From positions 1,488,001 to 1,552,000 of the forward strand of contig NZ_FNSA01000003.1 in NCBI RefSeq assembly GCF_900104775.1: a stretch of DNA of 64,000 nt, written 5' to 3'. The first letter of the stretch is position 1. Every line of letters begins with the position of its first letter. Position numbers and translations under genes: made by a program. Below, piece by piece: positions 35,559 through 46,100 of this stretch. The notes under the pieces are model-generated. The model did no database searches, was not told the origin of the DNA, and saw only the letters and a list, made by a program, of their open reading frames with translations. The DNA is from Tsukamurella tyrosinosolvens (GTDB lineage Bacteria; Actinomycetota; Actinomycetes; Mycobacteriales; Mycobacteriaceae).

Positions 35559-36497
35559 TCAGCCGAGCAGGGGGAGGACCTCGGCGTGCAGCCGTTCCAG
35601 CTGCTCGCGGTCGGCGGCGACGTCGAATCCCATCGGGTTGAGCAGGATGGTCTGCGCGCCCGCGTCGACGACCTCGCGCAGGCCGTCGGCGACCTGTTCC
35701 GGTGTCCCCGTCACCGCGACGTCGCCGAACCGGGCCGCCATCGCGCCGTAGATCCGGAACAGTCCCTCGTCCGCCGCGCGGCGCGCGCGGTCGGCGTCGT
35801 CGTCGACGACCAGGTACACGCGCTTGCCGATCCGGAACCCGGCGTCGTCCCGGCCCTGCCCCGCCAGTTCCTCGCGGACTGCGGCGACCGCGCCCCGGAA
35901 GTGCGCGGTGGTCGACGACCCCGCGCCCATGAACCCGTCGCCGAGGCGCACGGCGCGGGCGAGCGCCTTCGGGGCGCCTCCACCGAACCACAGCGGCGGG
36001 TGCGGCCGCTGCACGGGCTTCAGCGGGATCGACACCCCGTCGGCGTCGCGGAACCGCCCGTGGAACGTCACGATCGGGTCGTCGGCCCACGCGGCCTTCA
36101 TGAGCTCGATGCCCTCGGTGTACGAGGCGATGAAGGTCTCGCGAGCGACGCCGAACGCGGCGAACGGCCGGAAGTCGCCGCCCGATCCCACGCCGAGGTC
36201 GAGGCGACCGTGGCTGAGCCGGTCGACCGCGGTGGCCGCGGCCGCCAGCTGCAGCGGATCGTGCAGCGAGGAGACGATGACCGCCACCCCGAGGCGCAGC
36301 CGGCTCGTGCACGCGGCGGGCCAGGACAGCAGCTCCAGCGGTGCGAGCATCGCCGCGCCGCCCACCGTCTGCTCCGACGTCCACGCGCCCTCGAAGCCGA
36401 GCTCTTCCGCGCGGACGAGGTAGTCCCGGACGCCGGCGGCGTCGAAGTCCCCGTCGAGGATCTGTGGGATCGAGACGGAGAAACTCGCGGCGGTCAT
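35559..36497 (-). CDS. LLM-class flavin/F420-dependent oxidoreductase
   Basis: A 312-residue luciferase-like protein. SIPQILDGDFDAAGVRDYLVRAEELGFEGAWTSEQ, LRLGVAVIVSSLHDPLQLAAAAT and HGRLDLGVGSGGDFRPFAAFG place it in the F420/FMN LLM superfamily. It is a minus-strand gene lying between the secreted protein and the exporter operon, 19 bp beyond the permease stop. It could be the last gene of the operon upstream of it only if transcription ran the other way, so it is best seen as a separate unit. The substrate is unknown. Confidence 0.85.
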   Translation of the reverse strand: MTAASFSVSIPQILDGDFDAAGVRDYLVRAEELGFEGAWTSEQTVGGAAMLAPLELLSWPAACTSRLRLGVAVIVSSLHDPLQLAAAATAVDRLSHGRLDLGVGSGGDFRPFAAFGVARETFIASYTEGIELMKAAWADDPIVTFHGRFRDADGVSIPLKPVQRPHPPLWFGGGAPKALARAVRLGDGFMGAGSSTTAHFRGAVAAVREELAGQGRDDAGFRIGKRVYLVVDDDADRARRAADEGLFRIYGAMAARFGDVAVTGTPEQVADGLREVVDAGAQTILLNPMGFDVAADREQLERLHAEVLPLLG

Positions 36498-36516
36498 GCC
36501 GCCACGCTACGACGGC

Positions 36517-37392
36517 TCAGCCGATCCTGCGGCCGATGCGCCAGGCGCCGAGGAGGACGAAGACCACGAACAGAACGGCGAACAACACCCAGATCGCCCA
36601 TTCCGGGACCTGCGCGGACGCGATGTGGGGGAGGAGCCCGTACTCCTCTTCGATCGTCCCGCGGGCCTGGTCGGACGTGCCGGCGAGGGCGTCGAGCGGA
36701 CCGCGAGTGAACGGGCCGCGCATCAGCGTCGCGGCCTGGTTCAGCGGGAGCACGTTCATGAACGTCACGACGCCGCTCGGTAGCGCCCCGACGGTGATGT
36801 AGGCGCCCGCCAGGAAGCCGCCCGCCGTCCCCACGATCGTCGCGACCGAGGTGAAGACGCCGGCGGAACCGATGAACGTGACCACGAGGCTCCAGATCGC
36901 GGAGAACAGCAGGCAGAAGCCGACCAGCTGCGCCAGTGCCTGCGCGAAGGCGCCCGCCGACAGCGCCGCCGAGTGGACGACGCCGAGATAGACGTCCGCG
37001 AGGACGAACACCGTCGTGCTCAGCGCGACCGACACCACGAACGCCCCGAGCAGGTAGCTCAGGATCATCTGGAGCCGGCTGATCGGGGAGACCAGGAAGT
37101 CGCGGAAGACGTTGCCCACCCGGTCGTTCACGAAGACCACCAGCGCGGACAGGCTGGTCGTCGCGGTGGTGATCATGACCAGGTTCGCGATCACCCAGGA
37201 GTACACGAAGGCGTCGACGTCGTCGGCGCTCGCGGTGGGCAGGGACTTCTGCAGGGCGTCCGTCTGCACGCCGCCGAGGAAGGCGGAGAACAGCACGAAC
37301 AGGATGATCGGCGAGAGCAGCGAGAAGAACACGGCCGCCGGATCGCGGAAGAAGACGACGACGTTGCGCCGGGTGAGATTCGCGAGCGTCAT
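36517..37392 (-). CDS. ABC-2 type exporter permease
   Basis: A 291-residue permease with six hydrophobic segments (AVFFSLLSPIILFVLFSAFLG first, then IANLVMITTATTSLSALVVFV). NDRVGNVFRDFLVSPISRLQMILSY is typical of DrrB/daunorubicin-type permeases. It is coupled by ATGA (37389-37392) to the ATPase gene. With it and the PKS/NRPS genes upstream, it probably exports the product of that assembly line. Confidence 0.88.
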   Translation of the reverse strand: MTLANLTRRNVVVFFRDPAAVFFSLLSPIILFVLFSAFLGGVQTDALQKSLPTASADDVDAFVYSWVIANLVMITTATTSLSALVVFVNDRVGNVFRDFLVSPISRLQMILSYLLGAFVVSVALSTTVFVLADVYLGVVHSAALSAGAFAQALAQLVGFCLLFSAIWSLVVTFIGSAGVFTSVATIVGTAGGFLAGAYITVGALPSGVVTFMNVLPLNQAATLMRGPFTRGPLDALAGTSDQARGTIEEEYGLLPHIASAQVPEWAIWVLFAVLFVVFVLLGAWRIGRRIG

Positions 37393-38756
37393 CGCGCACC
37401 TCCTCGCGTGATGGCGAGGAAGACGTCGTCCATCGTGCCGTGGCGGAACTCGAAATCGGTGATGTCGGTGTCGAAGTCGCGCAGGACCGCCCTGGCCTCG
37501 CCGCTGGACTCGACGGTGATCCTCCGCTCGGTGCCGTTGCGTCGCGCTCGGGGTCCGAACCGCTGGTCGAAGCGCCGCGGGTCCCTGAGCGTGACCCGCA
37601 GCTCGTCCTTCGCGTGTGCGCTCCGTAGCTCCGTCGGCGTTCCCGCCGTGACGATCCGGCCGTGGTCGATGATCGCGATGCGGTCGGCGCGCTCGGCCTC
37701 CTCCATGTAGTGCGTGGTGAGGAAGACGGTGAGCCGCAGGCGCTTCTGCAGGTCGAGGATGGTCGACCAGACGCGGTCCCGCGAGTCGGGGTCGAGCCCC
37801 GTCGTCGGCTCGTCGAGGAACAGGATGCGGGGTTGGTGGATCAGCGCGCGGGCGATGTCCGCGCGCCGCTTCTGCCCGCCCGACAGCGCCTTGTACCGGC
37901 GGGCGAGGAACTCCTCGAGCCCGAGCAGCGAGGACAGTCCGGCGATCCGCTCCTTCGCCGTCTTCGCGTCGATGCCGTAGAACGTCGCGCGCAGGGCGAG
38001 GTTCTCCTGCACCGAGAGCACCGGATCCAGCAGGGACTCCTGGAAGACGACGCCGATCGCGCGGCGGATGTCGAGGTCCTGTCGGCCCACCTCCAGTCCC
38101 GCGACGTGGATCGTGCCGGAGGACACGGACTTCAGCGTGGTGATGCAGCTGATCGTCGTCGATTTGCCCGCGCCGTTGGTGCCGAGGAAGGCGAAGGTGC
38201 TGCCGCCCGCGACGTCGAAGGAGACGCCGTCCACGGCGCGCACGTCGCCGTAGGTCTTGACCAGGTTCCGCACGCTGATGACCGGCGGGGCGCCGGGCCC
38301 TGCGGCGGGCATCGGGGGACCGGCGGGCGCGGGCCGGGCCGGCAGGGGTGGCGGGACGGCGGCCGGGGGACCGCCGTGCGGACCCGACGGTCGGCGCGCC
38401 GCCTGCGCGGCCGGTGGGCGGTCGGCCGGAGCCGCCGGAGCGGGGCGTGCGGCGGGCGGCGACACGGGGTGTGCGGCCGGGGCCGAGGAAGCGGAGGGGC
38501 GCCCTGCCGGCGCCGCCGGCGCCGCGGTCGCCTGCGGCACCGGCTTCGGGGGAGCCGCGGGGAGGGCCGCCCGTGCCGCGGGCAGCGCCGGACGCGCGAC
38601 GGGCAGGGGCCGCGATGCGGTGACCGACGGGCGCGACGCGCGCGTGCGTACGGGGAACGTGGCGGGAGTGCCGGGCGGCGCGGGGGTTCGGCGGCGCCGC
38701 TCGCGGAGCGTGGTCGTCGTCCGCTCCACCGGGCCGCGCGGTGACGTCGCGCTCAT
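37389..38756 (-). CDS. ABC exporter ATPase with Pro/Ala-rich N-terminal extension
   Basis: A 455-residue ATPase. Residues about 1-145 are a low-complexity Pro/Ala/Arg-rich extension with no fold that I recognise. The rest is a DrrA-like ATPase: Walker A GTNGAGKST, signature LSGGQKRRADIARAL, Walker B ILFLDEPTTGLDP and the switch H in FLTTHYMEEAERAD. The start at 38756 overlaps the NRPS stop as ATGA, so the extension is translated from a coupled start rather than being a mis-chosen start. Internal starts are possible. It partners the permease downstream. Confidence 0.85.
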   Translation of the reverse strand: MSATSPRGPVERTTTTLRERRRRTPAPPGTPATFPVRTRASRPSVTASRPLPVARPALPAARAALPAAPPKPVPQATAAPAAPAGRPSASSAPAAHPVSPPAARPAPAAPADRPPAAQAARRPSGPHGGPPAAVPPPLPARPAPAGPPMPAAGPGAPPVISVRNLVKTYGDVRAVDGVSFDVAGGSTFAFLGTNGAGKSTTISCITTLKSVSSGTIHVAGLEVGRQDLDIRRAIGVVFQESLLDPVLSVQENLALRATFYGIDAKTAKERIAGLSSLLGLEEFLARRYKALSGGQKRRADIARALIHQPRILFLDEPTTGLDPDSRDRVWSTILDLQKRLRLTVFLTTHYMEEAERADRIAIIDHGRIVTAGTPTELRSAHAKDELRVTLRDPRRFDQRFGPRARRNGTERRITVESSGEARAVLRDFDTDITDFEFRHGTMDDVFLAITRGGAR

Positions 38757-41700
38757 GAGGCCGCGCTCTCCGGGAGGTCCAGGGACGACGGCGCCGGCAG
38801 GTAGCCGCAGTCGATGAACCACTCGAAGTAGCGGCGCAGCAGCGCACCGTCGATCGGGGGACAGGAGATGCCGCTCCCCGCCAGGCCCTCCCGCACGTTC
38901 GCGTCGTCGAACGTCGCGTCGGGCATGTTGTCCAGCGGCGTCGCCGACAGGAACGGCGCCAGCGCGGCGGCCGTCTCGTCGCCCTCGCGCTCGGCCAGCT
39001 CCGCCGCTCGCTCACACCACTGCCCGAAGGGCAGTTCCTCGCCGGCGTAGCCGAAGTCGGACATCCAGCGCACCAGGTCCGGCACCGCCACCGTCTCCGG
39101 CGAGACGACGTGGAACGTGCGCCCCGCGAGCTCCTGCTGCCCCGCCAGGTGCGCGATCGCGCCGACCACGTAGTCGACGGGGGTGATGTCGGTCGACATG
39201 TCCATCGTTGGAGCCGCGCCGAGGGCGACCCCGAGCCGGATCGTCTGCCACAGGAAGTCCGACCGCTGGCAGGCGCCGGTGCGGCTGTGCCCCGCGACAC
39301 GGCCGGTGCGGTAGACGTACGTCGGCACTCCCCGCGAGCGCGCCTCGAAGACGAGCTGCTCGCCCACCCACTTGGACTGGGTGTACCCGAAGGTGAACCG
39401 CGGGTCCTGGACGGGGCTCCGGTCGTCCTCGGCGAAGACGGTGTCCTGCGGGTAGGAGAACCGCGAGAAGACGTACGTGGTCGAGACGAAGTGCACGGGC
39501 TTGACCGGGCCGTCGCACGCGAGTGCGAGGACCTGCACCGTCCCGTCGACGTTCGCGGACTTCAGGGTGGGGTAGGGCCGCAGGAAGTTCACGTCGGCGC
39601 CGCAGTGCACGATGCCGTCGGCGGTGGCCGCCAGGTCCGCCCAGGCCGCGTCGGTCACGCCGAGCCGCGGTCGGGTCAGGTCGCCGGGCACCGCGACGAT
39701 CCGGGCGGCGTGGGCGTCGTCCCAGATCCCGTAGTCGCGCATCGTCGTCCGGATCCGGTCGAAGCCGTCCTCGGGCGAGCCCGCGCGGACCAGGCAGTGC
39801 ATGGTGGCCGACGTCGTGGTCAGCAGCTCGGCGAGGAGGAAGGCGCCGACGAAACCCGTCGCGCCCGTGACGAAGAGGTGCCGCGGGTCGGTGGCGCTCC
39901 GCACGGGCGCGCCCGGCGCGGGCCGGATGTCGTCGGGGAGGACGACCTCGTCGGCGAGGACCAGGCTGCTCTCGAAGCCGGCGCCGCCCTGCTCGAGGAT
40001 CGCCGCCAGCCGCTCGATGGTGAGCTCTCCGGCGAACAGCGCCGGCAGCGGCACCACGCGGCCGAGCTTCTCCCGCACCCGGAAGACCAGCTTCGTCGCG
40101 AGCAGTGAGTGCCCGCCGAGGAGGAAGAAGTCGTCGCGGACGCCGGGAGCGGTGCGCAGCGACAGCAGGTCGGTCCAGATCGCGGTGAGATCGCGCTCCA
40201 GGTCGGTGCGGGCGGCGACGTACTCCGTGCCGCTCGCGGCGGCCAGGGCCACGGGCGCACCGCCGCGGGCGGCGAGCGCCTTGCGGTCGATCTTGCGGTT
40301 CGGGGTCAGTGGGAAGGCGTCGACGACCGCGAAGGCGCTCGGCACCATGTACGGCGGCAGGGTCTCCCGCAGGCCCGCGAGCAGGGCACCGGTGTCGCCC
40401 AGCTGTTCCGCAGAGCACTCGAGGAATGCGGTGACCGCGGTCCCGCCGGCGTCGACCGCGGCGATCGCGCGGACGCCCGGCAGGGCGGTCTCGAGCGCGC
40501 TCTCGATCTCGCCCAGTTCGACGCGGAAGCCGCGGACCTTCACCTGGGTGTCGATCCGGCCGCCGAACTCGATCCGCCCGTCGCGGAACCGGCGCACCAG
40601 GTCGCCCGTCCGGTACGCCCGTGCCGGAGTCTCTCCGGCCAGCTGCACGAAGCGGTCGGCGGTGAGCTCGGGCCGGTCGTGGTAACCGAGCGTCACCCCG
40701 TCGCCGACGATGCACAGCTCGCCGAAGACGCCGTCGGGGACGGGCGCGGCGGTGGCGTCGGCGACCACGATGCCCGTGCCGCGGATCGGGTGTCCGATCG
40801 GGATCGCGCCCGCGGCGACGTCGGCGCCGGTGACCCGGTGCACCGTCGACCATATGGTGGTCTCGGTGGGGCCGTACATGTTCCACACCTCGTCCGTGCC
40901 GGCCAGGAGGCGGCCCGCGAGCACCGCGGGCATCGCCTCGCCGCCGCACAGCGCGCGCAGTCCGCGGGTGCCGGTCCAGCCGGCGTCGAGCAGCAGGTGC
41001 CACGTGGTGGGGGTGGCCTGCATGACGGTCACCGCGTACTCGTCGAGCAGCGCCGCGAGCCGGTCGCCGTCGCGGGCGTCGTCACCGTCGGCGATGACGA
41101 CGCGCGCCCCGGCGGCGAGCGGGAGCAGGAGCTCGAGGATCGCGATGTCGAACGATGGGCTCGTGACGGCCAGGAGCGTGTCCGAGGGCGCCATGCCGGG
41201 CTCGGCGCGCATCGCCTCGAGGAACGTGACGACGTTGCGGTGGGAGACCCGCACGCCCTTCGGGCGCCCGGTGGACCCGGACGTGTAGAGCATGTAGGCC
41301 GTTCGGGTCGCGGGATCCTCGTCGGACGGTGCCGGGGCAGGCCCCGCCGGGGCGTCCGCGACGTCGAGCCAGGGGAGGTCGAGGCCCGGCACCTCGGCCA
41401 GGTTCTCGGCGGTGGTGATGAGCGCAGGGATGCCGGCGTCGGCGCAGATGAACGCGAGGCGCTCGGCGGGGTAGGCGGGGTCGAGCGGCACGAAGGCGTA
41501 GCCGGCCCGGAGCGTCGCGAGCATGGCGACGATGACGTCCGCCGACCGCGGCAGCAGCAGCCCCACGGGCGTCTGCGGCGGGGCGTCGAGGTGCTCCGCG
41601 ATCCGGGCGGCGAGGCGTCCGACGCGGGCGTCCAGCGCGGCGTAGGTGATCCGCTCAGGTCCGGCGACGATCGCCGTGCGGTCCGCGGCGCCGCGAGCCG

Positions 41701-43180
41701 CGGCGAGGACGTACTCGTCCAGCGCGGCGGTCGCGGGCTGTGCGATCGGTGGCTCGACCGCGAGCGGCGCGGTCGACAAGGGCAGCGTCGAGATCGACCG
41801 TCCCCCGGGGGAACCGGGCGCGGTGAGCGCGTCGAGCACCGCGACGAAGCCGTCGATCAGTGCGTCGGCGGTCTCCTGGTCGAACAGGTCGGCCGCGACG
41901 TCCAGGGTGCCCGACATCGTCGTGGGCGTGGTGGTCACGTTGAGCAGCACGTCGAACTTGGCGCAGCCGTTGTACAGGTCGCGCAGGTGCATCTCGGGCG
42001 CGCTGCGGTCCTCCTGCATGTTGAGGATCGCCTGGAACAGCGGCGGGCGCGCGGGGTCGCGGCCGAGGTCGAGCGCCGAGAGCACGCGGTCGAAACGCGC
42101 GTCCTGGTGGGCGAAGCCCTCGCGGACCTCGGCGTTCACCTGGGTGAGCAGTTCCTTGACGGTCCGGTCCTCGCCGAGCGTCACCGGCAGCGCGAGTGTG
42201 TTGAGGAACGGGCCGATCACCCGCTCGGTCCCCGGCCGGGAACGCTGGGCGACGGGGACCCCGACGACGACCCGGTCCTGCGCCGCCCACCGGGACAGGA
42301 CCGTCGCGTAGGCGCAGAGCACGGTCACGAACGGGGTGACACCGTGCTCGGCGCTGAACGTCCGGACGGCCGTGGCTCGCTCGGCGCTCAGCGCGAACTC
42401 CGTGCGGCGGCCCCGGTAGCCCTGGCGGGCCGGCCGGGGACGGTCCGTCGGCAGGGTCAGCGCGGCGGGCGCGTCGGCGAGCCGTTCCGTCCAGTACGCG
42501 ATGTCCGTGGCGTCGGCGTCCGCCTCCGCGTGCTCGCGCTCCCACAGGGCCACGTCGGCGTACTGGAACGGGACGTCGGGCAGCTGTTGCAGCCGGCCGA
42601 CCAGGCGGCCGGTCGCGAGCCGGCCGAGCTCGGCGAAGAGGATGCCGGTGGAGTAGCCGTCCGCCACCATGTGGTGCAGCGTGATCTGCACCCACGTGCC
42701 GCCGGAGGTGCTGCGCGCGAGCGTCGCCCGCAGCAGCGGCTCCCGCGCGATGTCGAAGGGCGTCCGCGCGTCCTCGTCGAACCGGGCCCACATCGGCGCC
42801 TCGTCGATCCCGTCGAGGACCGCGACCTCGGGCCGCTCGGCGGGTGCGATCCGCGCGACCGGCTCCCCGTCCTCCATGCCGAACCGGGTGCGCAGCACGG
42901 GGTGCCGCTCGATCACCTCGGCGAGGCAGTCGGTGAACACGTCGTGCGGAACGTCGATCGGCAGTCGGGCGACGCCGGACATGACGTGCATCGTCGTGCC
43001 GGGATGGAACTGCTCCAGGAACCACATGTTCTCCTGGGTGGCCGAGAGCCGGACGGCGTCGCCCTCGCGCACGCGGGGCGTGATCGGCGGCGCGGTCGAC
43101 GGGGCCTTGCCCAGCCGGGCCAGCAGCGCACGCCGCTGGGTGGGGCTCAGTGCCGCGAGGCGGTCTTCGATCTCGGTCAT
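38753..43180 (-). CDS. NRPS module C-A-T with terminal thioester reductase
   Basis: A 1475-residue peptide synthetase. The condensation domain has HHMVADG near residue 170. The adenylation domain has YTSGSTGRPKG near 630 and NMYGPTETTIW. The carrier domain has LGGHSLLATKL near 1025. The reductase domain has FVTGATGFVGAFLL near 1105 and a YTQSKWVGE Tyr/Lys pair. My manual alignment to GrsA reads specificity residues D-I-L-Q-L-G-M-I-W, close to the known glycine code. The reductase would release the chain as an aldehyde or alcohol, as no thioesterase is present. The start overlaps the PKS stop (ATGA 43177-43180), so the PKS probably feeds the C domain. Confidence 0.9.
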   Translation of the reverse strand: MTEIEDRLAALSPTQRRALLARLGKAPSTAPPITPRVREGDAVRLSATQENMWFLEQFHPGTTMHVMSGVARLPIDVPHDVFTDCLAEVIERHPVLRTRFGMEDGEPVARIAPAERPEVAVLDGIDEAPMWARFDEDARTPFDIAREPLLRATLARSTSGGTWVQITLHHMVADGYSTGILFAELGRLATGRLVGRLQQLPDVPFQYADVALWEREHAEADADATDIAYWTERLADAPAALTLPTDRPRPARQGYRGRRTEFALSAERATAVRTFSAEHGVTPFVTVLCAYATVLSRWAAQDRVVVGVPVAQRSRPGTERVIGPFLNTLALPVTLGEDRTVKELLTQVNAEVREGFAHQDARFDRVLSALDLGRDPARPPLFQAILNMQEDRSAPEMHLRDLYNGCAKFDVLLNVTTTPTTMSGTLDVAADLFDQETADALIDGFVAVLDALTAPGSPGGRSISTLPLSTAPLAVEPPIAQPATAALDEYVLAAARGAADRTAIVAGPERITYAALDARVGRLAARIAEHLDAPPQTPVGLLLPRSADVIVAMLATLRAGYAFVPLDPAYPAERLAFICADAGIPALITTAENLAEVPGLDLPWLDVADAPAGPAPAPSDEDPATRTAYMLYTSGSTGRPKGVRVSHRNVVTFLEAMRAEPGMAPSDTLLAVTSPSFDIAILELLLPLAAGARVVIADGDDARDGDRLAALLDEYAVTVMQATPTTWHLLLDAGWTGTRGLRALCGGEAMPAVLAGRLLAGTDEVWNMYGPTETTIWSTVHRVTGADVAAGAIPIGHPIRGTGIVVADATAAPVPDGVFGELCIVGDGVTLGYHDRPELTADRFVQLAGETPARAYRTGDLVRRFRDGRIEFGGRIDTQVKVRGFRVELGEIESALETALPGVRAIAAVDAGGTAVTAFLECSAEQLGDTGALLAGLRETLPPYMVPSAFAVVDAFPLTPNRKIDRKALAARGGAPVALAAASGTEYVAARTDLERDLTAIWTDLLSLRTAPGVRDDFFLLGGHSLLATKLVFRVREKLGRVVPLPALFAGELTIERLAAILEQGGAGFESSLVLADEVVLPDDIRPAPGAPVRSATDPRHLFVTGATGFVGAFLLAELLTTTSATMHCLVRAGSPEDGFDRIRTTMRDYGIWDDAHAARIVAVPGDLTRPRLGVTDAAWADLAATADGIVHCGADVNFLRPYPTLKSANVDGTVQVLALACDGPVKPVHFVSTTYVFSRFSYPQDTVFAEDDRSPVQDPRFTFGYTQSKWVGEQLVFEARSRGVPTYVYRTGRVAGHSRTGACQRSDFLWQTIRLGVALGAAPTMDMSTDITPVDYVVGAIAHLAGQQELAGRTFHVVSPETVAVPDLVRWMSDFGYAGEELPFGQWCERAAELAEREGDETAAALAPFLSATPLDNMPDATFDDANVREGLAGSGISCPPIDGALLRRYFEWFIDCGYLPAPSSLDLPESAAS

Positions 43181-46100
43181 CGGGGGCCTCCGGCGTTCGG
43201 TTCGGTGGTCTCGGACTCGGCGAGCAGGGCGGCGACCGCGTCGTCGTCCAGGTCGGCCAGCAACGCGGCGAGGTCGTCGACCTCGGCGTCGGGTACCGCG
43301 TCGTCCGACGGCATGTCGAGGGTGGCGAGCAGCTCGGCGGCGATCGTCGCCACCGTCGCTCCGTCGAGGAGGAAGGCGATCGACGGCGCGGCGCGGAACT
43401 GCTGCTCCACCCGGATCCGGAGCTCGGTGGCGAGCATCGAGTCCACGCCGAGCCGGCCGAGCGGCTCGTCGTCGGGGATGTTCTCCTCGGCCATCCGCAG
43501 CACCCTCGAGACGGTGAGGCGCACCCCGTCGGTCGCGATGGGCGTACGGTCCGCCGCCGCGACGGCGCCGAGCCGTTCGAGGATCGACTCGCCGTCGTGG
43601 TCGCCGTCCTCCTCCCCGCGGCCCAGGTGGGCGACGAGGATCGGGGTGAGCGCGTAACTCTCGATCACCGTGGGCCAATGCGCGGAGACCACCCCCTGCT
43701 GCACCTCGCCGGAGCCCAGCAACTCGGCGAGGAGCGTCATGCCGGTCTCGGGGTCGATGAGGTCGATCCCGCGCTGCCCGTAGAGCTCGCGCAATCCGAG
43801 GCTCGCGATCATGCCGGCGTCCCACGGGCCCCAGTTGATCGACAGGGCCGGCAGGCCCTGCGCCCGGCGGTAGTGGGCGAGCGCGTCGAGGAAGGCGTTC
43901 CCAGCGGCGTAATTGCCCTGCCCGGGCGACGGGATCACGGCGGAGATCGAGGAGAACAGCGTGAAGAAGTCGAGCGGCTCCCCGGCGGTCGCCTCGTGCA
44001 GGGCCCAGCCGCCGAGCACCTTCGGCCGGACCACCCGCTCGACCTGCTCCTGCGTCATCCGCACGAGGATCTGGTCGTCCACGGCGCCGGCGGAATGGAT
44101 CACGCCGCGCAGGGCCGGGACGCCCGCCGCGTGCAAGCGAACGAGAGTGTCGGAGAGTGCCCGCGCGTCCGTCACGTCGACGGGCACGACGTGCACCGTC
44201 GCGCCCGACGCCTCCGCGGCGCGCACCGCGGCGACACCGTCGCGCTGCGCGGCGTCGGTGAGGGCGTCCCACTCCGCCCGCGGCGGGAGCCCCGAACGGC
44301 TGGTCACGATCAGGTGGCCGGCGCCGCGGTCGGCGAGTGCGACGAGCACGAGCCTGCCGAGCGCGCCGAGACCGCCCGTGACGAGATAGGCACCGTCGGG
44401 ACGCATCCGGGCGGGGATCCGCCCGCCGGACCGGGCCGACGGGTACAGGCGCGCGACGAGTCGTGCGCCGTCCCGGTAGGCCACCTGATCCTCGTCCGTG
44501 CCGGCGACGGTGAGCTCGTCGAGCAGCATCGCCGCGCTCGCGTCCCGATCCCGCGGATCGAGGTCCACGAGCCGGGCCTGCAGCCCGCTCAGCTCGTGGT
44601 GCAGGACCCGGCCGACGCCGAGCAGTGAGGACTGCAGGAGGCCCGTCTCGGAGACGCCCGCGACGGGCTGTGCACCGTCCGTGACGAGGAAGGTGGGCGC
44701 CGCGAGCCCGCGCTGCTCCAGCTCGGCCGCGAGGTGCATCACCGAGAGCACGGCGTCGTTCGCCGCCCAGCGCAGCGGGTCCGCAGCGTCGGGGGAGGCG
44801 TCGAGCGACCACAGGTGGACGATGCCGCGGAGCCCCGCGTCGGGAACGAGCCGGTCGAGCGCGGAGGCCAGGGCGGCCCGGTCGGCCGGCGCGACGGCAT
44901 CGGCGGCGTCGCCCGCGCGGAGCAGCACCGGCGTGCCTCCCGCGGCCGCGAGCCGCCCGGCGAGGTGATCCGCGAGGCCGGTGCCGTCCGCGAGGAGCAG
45001 CCAGACGCCCTCGGCGGGGGTGCGCTCGGCGTCGTCGGCGGGCTGCGGCTCCCAGGCCTGTTCGTACACCCAGTCGGTACCCACCCGCTGCGGCGCCGCG
45101 GCCGCGTCGTCGAGGATCCGGACGGAGAAGCCCTCCACCTCGGCGAGCACTCGGCCGTCCTCGTGGGCGAGGACCACGTCGCCGCGGATCGTGGCGGGGT
45201 CGGACGATGCCCGGGCGGTGGCCCGCGCGACGACGGGGCCGTCGGGTCGCCCGTGGATCACGACGCGATCGACCCCGACGGGGATGAGCCTCGTGCCCTC
45301 CGACCGCTGGAAGGCCAACGGCAGCAACAGCTGGAAGGCCGCGTCGAGGACGCTCGGCTCGAGGATCGGGGCGCGTTCGGCGACGGGCTCCGCGGCGACG
45401 GCGCGGATCCGGGCCGATGCGGCGCCGTCGCCGACGGTCACGTCGTGCAGGAGGCGGTACGCGGGACCGTACGCGAAGCCCGCGTCGCGGAACCCGTCGT
45501 ACAGCGCGTCCTCGGCGACCGGCGCGCCCGCGACGGGGCCGACGTCGATGCGGGGCGCGACGGACGGCGCGGGCCGCAGGGTGGCCGTCGCGTGGCGCGC
45601 CCACCGGCCGCCGCCGGGCACCTTCCCGTGGATCGCGATCCGGCCCGAGTCGGCGTCGAGGCTCGTGTCGATCAGGTAGGTCCCGCTGCCGCCGTGCACG
45701 AGCGCGGTCTCGAACGCGACGTCGAGCAGCGTGCACGCGGAGGCCCCGTACTCGTCGCGCGCGACCTCCGCCGCGATCTCGACGTAGCCGGCGCCGGGGA
45801 ACAGCGTGGCGCCGTGCACCACGTGGTCGGAGAGCGATCGCGGCGCGGTGCCGTCCAGCAGCCGCCGCCACCCGGGCAGCGCGCCGTCGGATCGGTCGCC
45901 CAGGTAGGGCTCGGCGGTGACCGCGAGACGCTCCCGGCGGCCGGCGTCCCCCTCGGACCAGTACCGGTCCGTCTGCCACGGGTAGGTGGGCAGCGTGCGC
46001 ATGGGTGCACGGGGCGCGAGCGGGGAGAAGTCGACGTCGACGCCGCGCACCCACAGGTCGGCCAGCGCCGTGGCGAAGGACTCGGCGTCGTCACCGTCGC

